Virus record (IMG/VR): IMGVR_UViG_3300045146_000269
Coordinates: 1-40,819 of that record
Origin: a virus
DNA: 40,819 nt
Reading direction: 5' to 3' (one strand)
A program made the position numbers and the translations under genes. The notes under the pieces were generated by a model. The model had not been told where the DNA came from. It saw only the letters and a program-made list of their open reading frames with translations, and made no database searches. Positions 8,723 to 15,231 of this stretch are shown here, piece after piece. Position 1 is the stretch's first letter. Each line of letters starts with the position of its first letter.

Positions 8723-10953
8723 AGAAATTATTTATAATATTAATGGTACTTTTTTCTGTGAATACTTTATATGGTGCGATAACGGTTAATACAATAGACA
8801 AACCATACCTTTGGGTAGAGGCAACAACGGGTGGAAGTTTATCTGCAGCTACTTACTATTTTATTGGATTTGAAGCATTTGAATCAACAAATGGTCCGTA
8901 TTATGGATATTGTCCTGGGCAGGTTTCTGACCAAGTATCCGTTACAACTGACGCAACAAATAATAACATTAAAATGGAAATATACCAACAAGGAGGCAGT
9001 GTAACCGCTTATGCTGATACTGGTGATTCAACACATGTTACGGTTACAACTTCTGTGGCCCATGGTAAATCTAATGGAGATACGGTATATTTGCGAGGCA
9101 CAACAAATTATACTGGATACTATACAATATCAAGTGTGACATCGAACACTTTTGATATTGTAGCTACATGGGTTTCTGATGATGGGGCAAGTAAGTGGTT
9201 TTCTAATACTGGAACTACCACAAAACCAACCAGTTATCCACATACAGTAGCATTTTTCTTTAAGTGGGATTATTATTCAATGCTTCGTGGCGATGGAACT
9301 CCTTTTCAATGGCTCAATACGAATGATACTGCGGCAGGAGGAGGCGTAGGAATTACAAATGAATGGGTAGGCACATCAACAAATCACTCAACTTATGGAC
9401 ATACTCGCTGGGGTGGTTCGTATTATTATGTAGGATATCCGTCTACTTCATGGTCAACATCGAGTGCTGGGACTGGAAGTTATAAATATAGATATTTATC
9501 TGCTGTTTCTATTACATCTTCTCAAGTTCAATGGAATACTACAAATTTATATGAAAGAAGTGATACAACTTCCAATTCAGTTAATGGTCTTATGGCGCAT
9601 CCACAAATTTCAATGAGAAAATATACTGATAGTGCTGGGACAATTAAAGGCTATGCCCTACCTGATGGAATGAGTGATACTGCTTCGGCGATTTTAATTT
9701 TTATTGACAATTCAGACTATAATAATAATTGGCGTGATTTAATAACTGCCCTTAAATCAGCGAATGTTATTGGTGGTTCGGCAATTATATCTTATGATGC
9801 AAAACTTGCTGGAACTTCTGCTGATGAAACCAAGAACAATTTTTTAGCATTTAGAGGATTGATTATAGTTCAAAATGCGACTTTCACTACGCAACCAGTA
9901 TGGTATTTTAAAACGATAGAAATGTTTCATAGTCGAATAACTTGTGGTTCAACAACAGACCAATCTAAAATGCTTAAACTTTCTGGTTGTTTGGTCTCAA
10001 ACTTTGCATTAGCACAGAGTTTCTGGGAACAGCCAACGGTTTCCGTAGAAGATACCAGATGGATGTCAGATGCTGCATTAATTCTTGATAATTTTTATGC
10101 CGTTAATTTTACTCCATCTTGCACAAATGGTACAATGACTGCATATACCTCAAAAGATGGTTGGACATTTGCTCAAAAAAGAAGTGCAACTACAGGATTT
10201 GTTCAGCAATTAAGAGGTGCGGCGGACGCATCTTATAACCGCAATATAAAGTATATCGGATTTAATTGTTACATAGAAGTTCAATCTGCGGCATTAAGAA
10301 CATGGGAACTTACTAATATAGAATTTACTAATATTTATTCAGATGTTGTACATGATAGTTCTGGAGCTTATAAAAATTGTGATATTGAATTTTCCCCAAA
10401 CGTAAATACGAATGGTCTCACAGTATACAGGACAGTAAATTGTTATAATGTAACTTCATCTGAAAGGTCCAATGGACTTGTAAGAGTTGCTTTTTGTCTT
10501 TTATCAGCTGGACCTCTTTATAATACTGACTCAGTTATGATTTTTAATTTTTTTAATCCAATAAACTTAAAGGTAACTGATGTAGATGGAAACGCAATAG
10601 AGAATGCAACTGTAACCATACAAAACAGCAAAGAGGTGCCCAGTGTTTATACCGACACAACTGACTCAAGTGGAGATATAGATGCTCAGAATGTTCTTTG
10701 TTATACAGTAGAATATAGTCCAAACGATGAAGATAGTTATGCTTCCAGTTCATCTGGGAATACGTATAAATTTTATTCAAAGACGACCGTATTTAATGAC
10801 TTGACTCTTACAATAGATAAAGATGGATATGAAACTTACAATGGGGTATTAAGTGATGTATTGGCTGAAAAGAATCTGACTATAGCGTTGACCTCTAAAA
10901 ATTATAAGAATAGGATTTATGATTCAGTATTATATGATGCGACAATAAACTAA
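8719..10953 (+). CDS. Large tail adhesin with C-terminal Ig-like domain and Sec signal
   Basis: A protein of 744 residues with a signal peptide of about 19 residues (MKKLFIILMVLFSVNTLYG). Around residues 95-155 lies a phage beta module (THVTVTTSVAHGKSNGDTVY followed by YTGYYTISSVTSNTFDI). The centre is rich in Ser, Thr, Tyr and Trp. From about residue 615, NLKVTDVDGNAIENATVTI, TDSSGDI and DGYETYNGVLS match a carboxypeptidase-regulatory or Ig-like fold that often ends phage surface proteins. Role inferred: second receptor-binding or host-surface protein. The gene is in an operon with the two before it. Confidence 0.65.
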   Translation: MKKLFIILMVLFSVNTLYGAITVNTIDKPYLWVEATTGGSLSAATYYFIGFEAFESTNGPYYGYCPGQVSDQVSVTTDATNNNIKMEIYQQGGSVTAYADTGDSTHVTVTTSVAHGKSNGDTVYLRGTTNYTGYYTISSVTSNTFDIVATWVSDDGASKWFSNTGTTTKPTSYPHTVAFFFKWDYYSMLRGDGTPFQWLNTNDTAAGGGVGITNEWVGTSTNHSTYGHTRWGGSYYYVGYPSTSWSTSSAGTGSYKYRYLSAVSITSSQVQWNTTNLYERSDTTSNSVNGLMAHPQISMRKYTDSAGTIKGYALPDGMSDTASAILIFIDNSDYNNNWRDLITALKSANVIGGSAIISYDAKLAGTSADETKNNFLAFRGLIIVQNATFTTQPVWYFKTIEMFHSRITCGSTTDQSKMLKLSGCLVSNFALAQSFWEQPTVSVEDTRWMSDAALILDNFYAVNFTPSCTNGTMTAYTSKDGWTFAQKRSATTGFVQQLRGAADASYNRNIKYIGFNCYIEVQSAALRTWELTNIEFTNIYSDVVHDSSGAYKNCDIEFSPNVNTNGLTVYRTVNCYNVTSSERSNGLVRVAFCLLSAGPLYNTDSVMIFNFFNPINLKVTDVDGNAIENATVTIQNSKEVPSVYTDTTDSSGDIDAQNVLCYTVEYSPNDEDSYASSSSGNTYKFYSKTTVFNDLTLTIDKDGYETYNGVLSDVLAEKNLTIALTSKNYKNRIYDSVLYDATIN

Positions 10954-10968
10954 TATGGATAGAGTAAC

Positions 10969-11208
10969 ATGGTTAATATAATTATTACTTTAATATTTGT
11001 AATATTATTGGCAAGTTTAATGGCATGGCTATACAAAATATTATTTAATGAGATATTTGATAGTAAAATGTCAATATATGATTGCAGAACTATGCAAATG
11101 AGGCACAATGACTTAATCGCTGATTTTAAAAAACATGTGGATATGAAGATAGATTTAATTGAAGTCAAGCTTGAGAAGATAATCTTATTATGCAAATCGC
11201 AGAAATAG
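10969..11208 (+). CDS. Small membrane-anchored coiled-coil protein A
   Basis: A protein of 79 residues with one N-terminal membrane helix (about residues 3-27) and a charged helical tail (DLIADFKKHVDMKIDLIEVKLEKIILL). It resembles the next gene product in layout and spacing: a membrane helix, then D.C.T, then a helix with hydrophobic heptads. The two are probably a tandem duplication. It overlaps the next gene by 19 bases. It may belong to the lysis or superinfection group, but no family was recognised. Confidence 0.55.
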   Translation: MVNIIITLIFVILLASLMAWLYKILFNEIFDSKMSIYDCRTMQMRHNDLIADFKKHVDMKIDLIEVKLEKIILLCKSQK

Positions 11209-11426
11209 CTACTTGGTTAGCGTGTCTTGGGGCTTTTGGCTGGGCATGGAGGATATACTGTGTCTGTGAGGATAAACTGCGCAGGAAAGTAGATATAGAT
11301 ATGTGCAAGACTATCCATGCCAATATTGACAAGCGATTTGAGGATTTAAAAAGCCATATTAATGATAGGTTTAATGCGATAGATAAACGACTTGACGATT
11401 TGCATGAAATTCTAATGAAAAAATGA
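11190..11426 (+). CDS. Small membrane-anchored coiled-coil protein B
   Basis: A protein of 78 residues with an N-terminal hydrophobic stretch (IATWLACLGAFGWAWRIYCV), then DIDMCKTIHANIDKRF and a heptad helix to the end. The topology (membrane helix plus periplasmic coiled coil) fits small phage membrane proteins, including inner-membrane spanins, although those usually sit beside an o-spanin gene. It shares the D.C.T pattern with the preceding protein. The stop overlaps the next start as ATGA. Confidence 0.55.
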   Translation: MQIAEIATWLACLGAFGWAWRIYCVCEDKLRRKVDIDMCKTIHANIDKRFEDLKSHINDRFNAIDKRLDDLHEILMKK

Positions 11427-11545
11427 ATATACTCAAATGTATCTGGTGTGCGTTTTACCTTTTTTGCAGGGATAGGATTTTTAAGAAATGCGCCATGAAA
11501 GACGAAATTACCGACGCAGACAGGGAATTATACAGGCAGGGTTAA
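11423..11545 (+). CDS. Micro-protein, cysteine-rich, 40 residues
   Basis: It starts in the ATGA overlap with the preceding gene and encodes a 40-residue basic protein with four cysteines (KCIWCAFYLFC near the start, KKCAM later). Cys-x-x-Cys plus two further cysteines suggest a metal-bound knuckle or disulphides. The tight junction favours real translation; the length is too short for more. Confidence 0.4.
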   Translation: MNILKCIWCAFYLFCRDRIFKKCAMKDEITDADRELYRQG

Positions 11546-11546
11546 A

Positions 11547-11716
11547 TCGGGCAGGACAAAGGGTGATAAAAGGGAGTAGGGAAAAACGCTTGACGGAGTG
11601 GCTGATAATTCCGAACGCTCTCAATTAACTGACTCTTTCCAAGCGGGGAGTTTATAAGAGAGTTACAAGCGCCCGAAACGCCCTGTTTAACTAACAACCG
11701 CCATCGATAGTTAAAC
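11547..11716 (+). ncRNA. Candidate structured RNA between lysis-region genes
   Basis: This 188-base gap without a convincing gene has nested complementary segments. TCGGGC at 11547-11552 pairs with GCCCGA at 11671-11676. CGCTTG at 11587-11592 pairs with CAAGCG at 11666-11671, or alternatively with a second CAAGCG at 11640-11645. CGGA at 11594 pairs with TCCG at 11610, CTCTC at 11618 with GAGAG at 11658, and ACTC at 11632 with GAGT at 11648. The first set makes a three-way junction. A separate 9-bp hairpin (GTTTAACTA/TAGTTAAAC, 11685-11716) follows. No T-run and no known RNA family recognised. Confidence 0.4.
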
Positions 11717-11733
11717 TTACTGCCCTAAAATAT

Positions 11734-11901
11734 ATGCGCTGTCCCAAATGCAAGCGGACAATGAACTGCGAATGGACTTTAGAGTATAAAATACTTAAAT
11801 GTAAAGACTGCGGATATAGGACAATGACAGATTACGCTGGGAAAGAATTGGACACCAAAACACGGCTTATGCTTGAGGACATATACAATGAGGGTAATTA
11901 A
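11734..11901 (+). CDS. Small zinc-ribbon protein
   Basis: A protein of 55 residues with the paired cysteine knuckles of a zinc ribbon: MRCPKCKRTMNC near the start and LKCKDCGYRT around residue 22. The tail is acidic and helical (LDTKTRLMLEDIYNEG). The TAA is immediately followed by the ATG of the next gene. The ribosome binding site is weak. Likely a small nucleic-acid or protein-binding regulator; target unknown. Confidence 0.6.
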   Translation: MRCPKCKRTMNCEWTLEYKILKCKDCGYRTMTDYAGKELDTKTRLMLEDIYNEGN

Positions 11902-12327
11902 ATGGATAAAGAATTATTACAGATAATAGCCATTGGAACAAGTGTAATATTATTTATGCTTGGCGGTTATAAATGGAAGTGGTTAAGAAGATACTTGCTT
12001 CCTTTTACTTTAGGCGTAATATCGGTATTGGGCGGATATAATGTATTAAAGGCGTCTTTAATGACGATATGTTTAAGCATATCTCTACACCTTCCTTATG
12101 GAGAAAAAACGCCTTACTGGATTAAGGCGTTGACTTTCATAGCGATATTCGGCTCTACCTTGTGGCTTGGTTTTACATACTGGCAGATTATAGGAGCGGT
12201 ATTAGCATTGGTATTATTTAAAATATCAAATACCAAATGGGGGGAAAATATCGTATTCTGGAAAGCTTGGGAAGCAATAACTGGTGGTCTGATAGGCATA
12301 ACTATATCAAACTTAATAGGGAGGTGA
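11902..12327 (+). CDS. Multi-spanning membrane protein, possible holin
   Basis: A protein of 141 residues with four to five hydrophobic segments (about 5-22, 35-47, 50-62, 73-92, 95-107) and a glycine-rich last helix (EAITGGLIGITISNLIGR). There is no signal peptide or catalytic motif. GAGGGT lies 7 bases upstream. Its place with other small membrane genes and a lipoprotein suggests the lysis cassette, so a holin or antiholin is plausible but not shown. Confidence 0.55.
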   Translation: MDKELLQIIAIGTSVILFMLGGYKWKWLRRYLLPFTLGVISVLGGYNVLKASLMTICLSISLHLPYGEKTPYWIKALTFIAIFGSTLWLGFTYWQIIGAVLALVLFKISNTKWGENIVFWKAWEAITGGLIGITISNLIGR

Positions 12328-12331
12328 TTTT

Positions 12332-12370
12332 ATGTGGAAATGTAAAGGTAAAAAGAAAGGAAGGAAATAA
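12332..12370 (+). CDS. Very small basic leader peptide, 12 residues
   Basis: A 12-residue reading frame (MWKCKGKKKGRK) sits directly behind a near-perfect ribosome binding site, GGGAGGTGA. Its stop overlaps the next start as TAATG. It may serve only to couple translation of the downstream gene, or it may be a real micro-protein. Confidence 0.3.
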   Translation: MWKCKGKKKGRK

Positions 12371-12588
12371 TGGATTATTCGGAACTGATAAAACAAATAA
12401 GGGAGGCGGAACTTGCTTTAATAAAAGAGTGGTCTAAAGCAAGAACGATATTTACAGCTATGTTTTATATATCATTTATCTGCCTTATATTGAAACAGAT
12501 AAAAGTTCCGCCAGAACTTAATACTATAATATCAACATTGTTCGGATATTGGTTCGGACAAAAACAATCACAGGGGGGTAGCAAATGA
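12370..12588 (+). CDS. Holin-like small membrane protein
   Basis: A protein of 72 residues with a charged N-terminal helix, one membrane segment (about residues 27-44, IFTAMFYISFICLILKQI), a short break (KVPPEL), then a second weak segment (IISTLFGYWFGQKQS). A closing FGYWFG with a polar tail is common in small phage holin-like proteins. It overlaps the next gene, which has a signal peptide. A holin is a better fit here than in the multi-span protein upstream, but neither is proven. Confidence 0.5.
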   Translation: MDYSELIKQIREAELALIKEWSKARTIFTAMFYISFICLILKQIKVPPELNTIISTLFGYWFGQKQSQGGSK

Positions 12589-12989
12589 AGAAGATACTTT
12601 GTATCGCAGTAATGTTATTGTTAGTGGCAGGCGTGGCACAAGCAAGCATACTGGATAAGGTCGTAGATTATGTGAAGGAACGTCCCATGAAGTCGGGAAT
12701 TTCCTATGAGGTATTAGACCACGAAATCCTTGCTTCCGTAGGGACAGCTATCGTTCAAGACGCTTTTATCACAGGCGTAGACATAGACCTGCTTGTATCT
12801 GATACCGATAACGAGGTATTTGCAAGCGATAATAAGATAGTGTCTTTAGGGTTAAGCTATAACCTTAATATGACAGCGAATACCAAATTATCCATTGGCG
12901 GCGGATTTGGAACAAAAAGAATAGAAGATTTAAGGGATTTCGGCGAGAGTAAGACGCTTATATCAGCGTTACTAAAGTATAAATTCTAA
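12585..12989 (+). CDS. Small exported protein with outer-membrane beta-strand features
   Basis: A protein of 134 residues with a clear Sec signal (LLLVAGVAQA cleavage, before SILDK). The mature part has alternating polar and hydrophobic strands (SGISYEVLDHEI, ITGVDIDLLV, IVSLGLSYNLN, TKLSIGGGF) and ends LISALLKYKF. A C-terminal phenylalanine after an alternating strand is the recognition signal for outer-membrane barrel insertion. At about 113 mature residues it is short for an eight-strand barrel. Role inferred: host envelope change, for example superinfection exclusion. Confidence 0.6.
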   Translation: MKKILCIAVMLLLVAGVAQASILDKVVDYVKERPMKSGISYEVLDHEILASVGTAIVQDAFITGVDIDLLVSDTDNEVFASDNKIVSLGLSYNLNMTANTKLSIGGGFGTKRIEDLRDFGESKTLISALLKYKF

Positions 12990-12992
12990 CTA

Positions 12993-13068
12993 TAAGGCAG
13001 TTATATGGTAACTTCTGCCAAATAACTTATGTTATATATAACAGGGAAGAAAACAAATAACTGCCTTA
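12993..13068. repeat. Inverted repeat with competing hairpins
   Basis: TAAGGCAGTTAT (12993-13004) is perfectly complementary to ATAACTGCCTTA (13057-13068). Within the loop a second CTGCC (13015-13019) can also pair with the left arm (GGCAG, 12997-13001), and a perfect 12-base palindrome GTTATATATAAC lies at 13031-13042. The left arm can therefore form either of two exclusive hairpins. There is no T-run, so this is not a standard terminator. Confidence 0.6.
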
Positions 13069-13276
13069 TTAGTATTGTTTAATAATGCACCTATGTCTTT
13101 TATGCGCTTTAAATTGTTTTCCTGCAATGCACTTATGGGTAACATTTTATCACCATATACTATATCCGTATTACATACATATCCCTTACGAACACCATTG
13201 TTTGATAGGGGTATTGGTGGATATGATAAATATAGGTTGAGGGTTATCCTCGGCGGGTGCCGTTAAAACCCCATAT
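13069..13276 (+). other. Non-coding gap after exported-protein gene
   Basis: About 200 bases with no convincing gene. It holds a 5-bp hairpin (CACCA at 13190 with TGGTG around 13214) and two small stem-loops around 13238-13266 (GAGG/CCTC and CGGC/GCCG). No clear promoter hexamers were seen. Confidence 0.4.
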
Positions 13277-13375
13277 ATGTATATATTCAGCATACTATTT
13301 ATAATAGGGCTGATATTCTTATTGTGGTATCTGGTGTTTAAAACAGGCGGCGGGAGCGGGATAAGCATATCGTGA
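13277..13375 (+). CDS. Single-span membrane micro-protein
   Basis: A 32-residue protein made of one membrane helix (IFSILFIIGLIFLLWYLV) followed by FKTGGGSGISIS. The stop shares bases with the next start (GTGA), which supports coupled translation. The ribosome binding site is poor. Size and topology are like small phage lysis-region membrane peptides. Confidence 0.4.
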   Translation: MYIFSILFIIGLIFLLWYLVFKTGGGSGISIS

Positions 13376-13521
13376 ATATCATACACAGATTATTATGCCT
13401 CTTAAATAAACACAAATGGATAGATATACCTGAACATAACCCCTATACTCTTTGCGTATGGTGCGATAAAAGAAAATACCCCGAAGGGGATTTTTTAAAA
13501 GGTAAGGGGGATTGGAGGTAA
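13372..13521 (+). CDS. Small Cys-x-x-Cys protein
   Basis: It starts with GTG inside the stop of the preceding micro-protein. The 49-residue product is basic at the N-terminus (HRLLCLLNKHKW) and carries one LCVWCDKR knuckle near residue 30. Its last codons contain the GGAGG ribosome binding site of the next gene, so the three genes 13277-13745 are probably coupled. No family recognised. Confidence 0.4.
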   Translation: MNIIHRLLCLLNKHKWIDIPEHNPYTLCVWCDKRKYPEGDFLKGKGDWR

Positions 13522-13523
13522 AT

Positions 13524-13745
13524 ATGGGCTGGGGAAATGCTGTTGATAAGGTAGCTGGGATATTAGACGGGCTTTTTGGGTTATCGCCTGAACAAAAGAA
13601 GATAAAGCTCAAAAATAAGATAGATAAACTTGAAAGGGAAAAAAATGAATTACAGAAAAAACCTGCGAGTGTGGATATTGCTATTAAGTGTGAGCGTATT
13701 GATAATGACTGCAATATCCTGCGTAAGGAACTCAGGAACCTCTAA
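13524..13745 (+). CDS. Amphipathic/coiled-coil small protein, spanin-region
   Basis: A protein of 73 residues: an amphipathic N-terminal helix (GWGNAVDKVAGILDGLFGLS) then a charged coiled coil (KLKNKIDKLEREKNELQ) and a second helix (CERIDNDCNILRKELRNL). GGAGG precedes the start. A lipoprotein gene begins inside it in another frame, the nested layout of Rz/Rz1 spanin pairs. It lacks the usual N-terminal membrane helix of an i-spanin, so it may be a peripheral variant or a different small protein. Confidence 0.5.
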   Translation: MGWGNAVDKVAGILDGLFGLSPEQKKIKLKNKIDKLEREKNELQKKPASVDIAIKCERIDNDCNILRKELRNL

Positions 13746-13857
13746 GCCGAAAGCCTACCCTAAAATCTGGTGGGGAGATAAAGAGGCGATAAGGAGTTTT
13801 CTTAACGAAACGCCTTATATGGATTTTGTGATCCACACAAAGGATTATGTAGAATAG
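13645..13857 (+). CDS. Outer-membrane lipoprotein nested in upstream gene (o-spanin candidate)
   Basis: A protein of 70 residues with a lipoprotein signal: basic N-terminus (NYRKNLR), hydrophobic core, and a lipobox ending at Cys26 (TAISC). The mature 45 residues are Pro/Lys-rich then helical (AIRSFLNETPYMDFVI). The first 101 bases overlap the previous gene in a different frame, like Rz1 inside Rz. AAAGGG precedes the start. Role inferred: outer-membrane partner in the last lysis step, or another envelope lipoprotein. Confidence 0.55.
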   Translation: MNYRKNLRVWILLLSVSVLIMTAISCVRNSGTSKPKAYPKIWWGDKEAIRSFLNETPYMDFVIHTKDYVE

Positions 13858-13957
13858 TTAAGGTTTCCATAAAAAAACAGCCATTTTACCCCAAAAACCT
13901 TATCTAAGCACTTCTACCTATTTTTCAATAAAAAAATACCTATTTGAAGAAAAGGGC
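13858..13957 (+). other. Gap before control-region promoter
   Basis: One hundred AT-rich bases between the lysis genes and the promoter at 13958. It contains A- and T-runs but no stem followed by a T-run that would be a clear terminator on this strand. Confidence 0.35.
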
Positions 13958-13985
13958 TTGACAAAAAAAATCTATAGTGTATACT
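13958..13985 (+). promoter_or_regulatory. Strong sigma70-type promoter of control region
   Basis: TTGACA (13958-13963), a 16-base spacer rich in A, and TATACT (13980-13985). Transcription should start near 13992, give the structured leader RNA, and reach the Cro/CI-type gene if the leader terminators are passed. It is one of only a few near-consensus promoters found. Confidence 0.75.
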
Positions 13986-13991
13986 ATTTAT

Positions 13992-14178
13992 GTAGCCAGA
14001 AATCCGACGCTGGTTAAAAAATACGGAGACGAAATATGAGTAAATGCACCGGAGCAAAGTTTCAAAATAGCCAGATTTTTTTATGTCTAAAACGCCCTCG
14101 CTTCCAATGGTCGAAAGCTGGCAACCTCGCAAGAGGTCAAAAGACTTCGGTGCAACCAGAGGAAGCAGGGCTTTTTTT
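13992..14178 (+). ncRNA. Structured leader RNA with two alternative terminators
   Basis: Part one: AGCCAG (13994-13999) pairs with CTGGTT (14010-14015). The same CTGGTT can pair instead with a second AGCCAG (14069-14074), which is followed by seven T, a terminator-like form. Part two: GCCCT (14094-14098) plus GCTTCC (14100-14105) pair with GGAAGC plus AGGGC (14161-14171), followed by T7. Inside are CTGG/CCAG (14118/14156), ACCTC-GCAA-GAGGT and a C(UUCG)G loop. GNRA and UUCG tetraloops and the terminator strongly suggest a folded RNA of about 185 bases. It matched no RNA class I know. Confidence 0.6.
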
Positions 14179-14188
14179 ATTTACCTAA
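14036..14188 (+). CDS. Possible 50-residue peptide inside leader RNA
   Basis: An ATG with GGAG 8 bases upstream opens 50 codons (MSKCTGAKFQNSQIF...), ending in TAA at 14186-14188 just past the second terminator. The composition is basic with no domain. Most of its codons lie in the paired RNA stems, so the frame may be incidental, or it may be a leader peptide whose translation controls the fold. Confidence 0.25.
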   Translation: MSKCTGAKFQNSQIFLCLKRPRFQWSKAGNLARGQKTSVQPEEAGLFLFT

Positions 14189-14219
14189 CTTAAATTTTTG
14201 ATTAGAAAGGGCTAATTTT

Positions 14220-14486
14220 ATGGTTATACTAAAAAGCGATAGGTTAAAAAAGTGGTTAGATCTTACAGGGAAAAATCAGGAATGGATAGCAGAGGAAACC
14301 CACCTATCGCCAGGGTATATTTCGCAGGTTATGAATGGCGCGGCATGTAGCGGTGAAATGGTATCTTCGCTTTTAATGCTTACCAATTTTGAGTTTGAGA
14401 ACTTGTTTGAAATAAAGGAGAATGGTATTATAGGGGAAAACAGCCCTAAAAATAACTATAAGAAATTTTATAAAAGAGTGGGCTAA
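14220..14486 (+). CDS. Cro/CI-type HTH transcription regulator
   Basis: A protein of 88 residues with an XRE-type helix-turn-helix around residues 18-40 (GKNQEWIAEETHLSPGYISQ), including the typical LSPGYISQVMNG recognition segment. There is no C-terminal peptidase or dimer domain, so it is Cro-sized. AAAGGG precedes the start. It lies behind the structured leader, so expression may depend on reading through the terminator at 14094-14178. It probably controls the early-late switch. A likely target is the palindrome at 26723. Confidence 0.8.
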   Translation: MVILKSDRLKKWLDLTGKNQEWIAEETHLSPGYISQVMNGAACSGEMVSSLLMLTNFEFENLFEIKENGIIGENSPKNNYKKFYKRVG

Positions 14487-14572
14487 TTTTTTTAGCTTCC
14501 GAACCGCCTATAATGTATCTAACCTCAATTACAACAATAGTTTAGCATAGGTAAATTATAAGTTAAGTAAAA

Positions 14573-14608
14573 AGCTCACTTTTTGAAGTATAAGAAGTGG
14601 GCTTTTTT
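14573..14608 (+). terminator. Intrinsic terminator after regulator gene
   Basis: AGCTCACTT (14573-14581) pairs with AAGTGGGCT (14595-14603), a 9-bp stem with one G-T pair, followed by six T. It ends the regulator transcript. A TATAAT at 14509-14514 could also start a short RNA of roughly 90 bases ending here, but its -35 is poor. Confidence 0.8.
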
Positions 14609-14625
14609 GTTTATAGGGGGTTCTA

Positions 14626-14841
14626 ATGGCAGGCATTAAAGGTGCGTTGCAATATAAAATGTTCAAAGAAGGTAAAAGTTTAACAAGAAAAGGTGCTATG
14701 TTAGCCCATTGTTATGTGTGTAATGGCGAAGAAGATAGTGCTACGGATTGCATGGGAACTGACTGCCCTATGTATCAATATTTCCATTATCGCAATAAAA
14801 CAAGGAAAAAAGACAGGGTAAATTATGAAAATGTCATTTAA
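14626..14841 (+). CDS. Small cysteine-rich zinc protein
   Basis: A protein of 71 residues with CYVCNGEEDSATDCMGTDCPMY, a four-cysteine cluster seen in small early phage proteins (CxxC, then C.....DCP.Y). The rest is basic. GGGGG lies upstream. Probably a zinc-bound regulator or inhibitor; the partner is unknown. It ends 17 bases inside the next frame. Confidence 0.6.
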   Translation: MAGIKGALQYKMFKEGKSLTRKGAMLAHCYVCNGEEDSATDCMGTDCPMYQYFHYRNKTRKKDRVNYENVI

Positions 14842-15112
14842 AGGTCGCCATAATAGCTGTTTTGCCTTACCAAAAGCCCTAAATTTCAACGAACGCCTTA
14901 AAATGACCATATCTACCTTAATGCGTTGCCAACGCAAATTTAAGCCCAAAAGTGCCATTTTTAGCGTTTTAAGCATAAAATCTAAGGCATGGCGCAAGAA
15001 TAGGTTTTTAAGCCAAAAATGCTATTCAGTTGTCTCTAAGCGCGCCATGCCTTTTGCCTATTGGGTTCGTAAATCAAGGGAAGCTAATTTAAGGAATTAT
15101 GATAATCAATAA
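14825..15112 (+). CDS. Basic hypothetical protein
   Basis: A 95-residue basic product (many Lys, Arg, Ser) with no recognisable domain. The start has AGGGTAA upstream and overlaps the preceding gene. The segment contains strong inverted repeats (see 14984-15053 and the hairpin TGCGTT-GCC-AACGCA near 14922), so the frame could instead cover an RNA or a regulatory element. Confidence 0.35.
   Translation: MKMSFKGRHNSCFALPKALNFNERLKMTISTLMRCQRKFKPKSAIFSVLSIKSKAWRKNRFLSQKCYSVVSKRAMPFAYWVRKSREANLRNYDNQ
14984..15053. repeat. 12-bp perfect inverted repeat
   Basis: AAGGCATGGCGC (14984-14995) and GCGCCATGCCTT (15042-15053) are perfect complements around a 46-base loop. A further TGCGTT/AACGCA hairpin lies about 60 bases upstream. 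No T-run follows. This could fold in RNA or bind a protein. Confidence 0.6.
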
Positions 15113-15227
15113 AGAATGTGTCCCTAAAGTAATAACAATAACTCATAAAGACCGCAAGAAAATGACTAAACAGATTAAAAAGATAGAGGAAAGAATGTTA
15201 AGAAAGTTTAATCTTAAAAGGAGGTGA
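15099..15227 (+). CDS. Small basic helical protein
   Basis: A protein of 42 residues, strongly basic, with one long helix (HKDRKKMTKQIKKIEERMLRKFNL). Its last codons (AAA AGG AGG TGA) are themselves the ribosome binding site of the next gene, so it is translationally coupled to 15232. No family recognised. Confidence 0.4.
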   Translation: MIINKECVPKVITITHKDRKKMTKQIKKIEERMLRKFNLKRR

Positions 15228-15231
15228 TACC

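Noticed and set aside
13075-13266. Reading frame in the gap after the exported-protein gene
   Set aside because: TTG start, no ribosome binding site and no domain; the stretch looks non-coding with small hairpins.
13992-14178. Known riboswitch (SAM or c-di-GMP type)
   Set aside because: Fragments such as GGCAACC and GGTGC recall SAM-I, but the order of core motifs and junctions does not fit; I could not match any known class.
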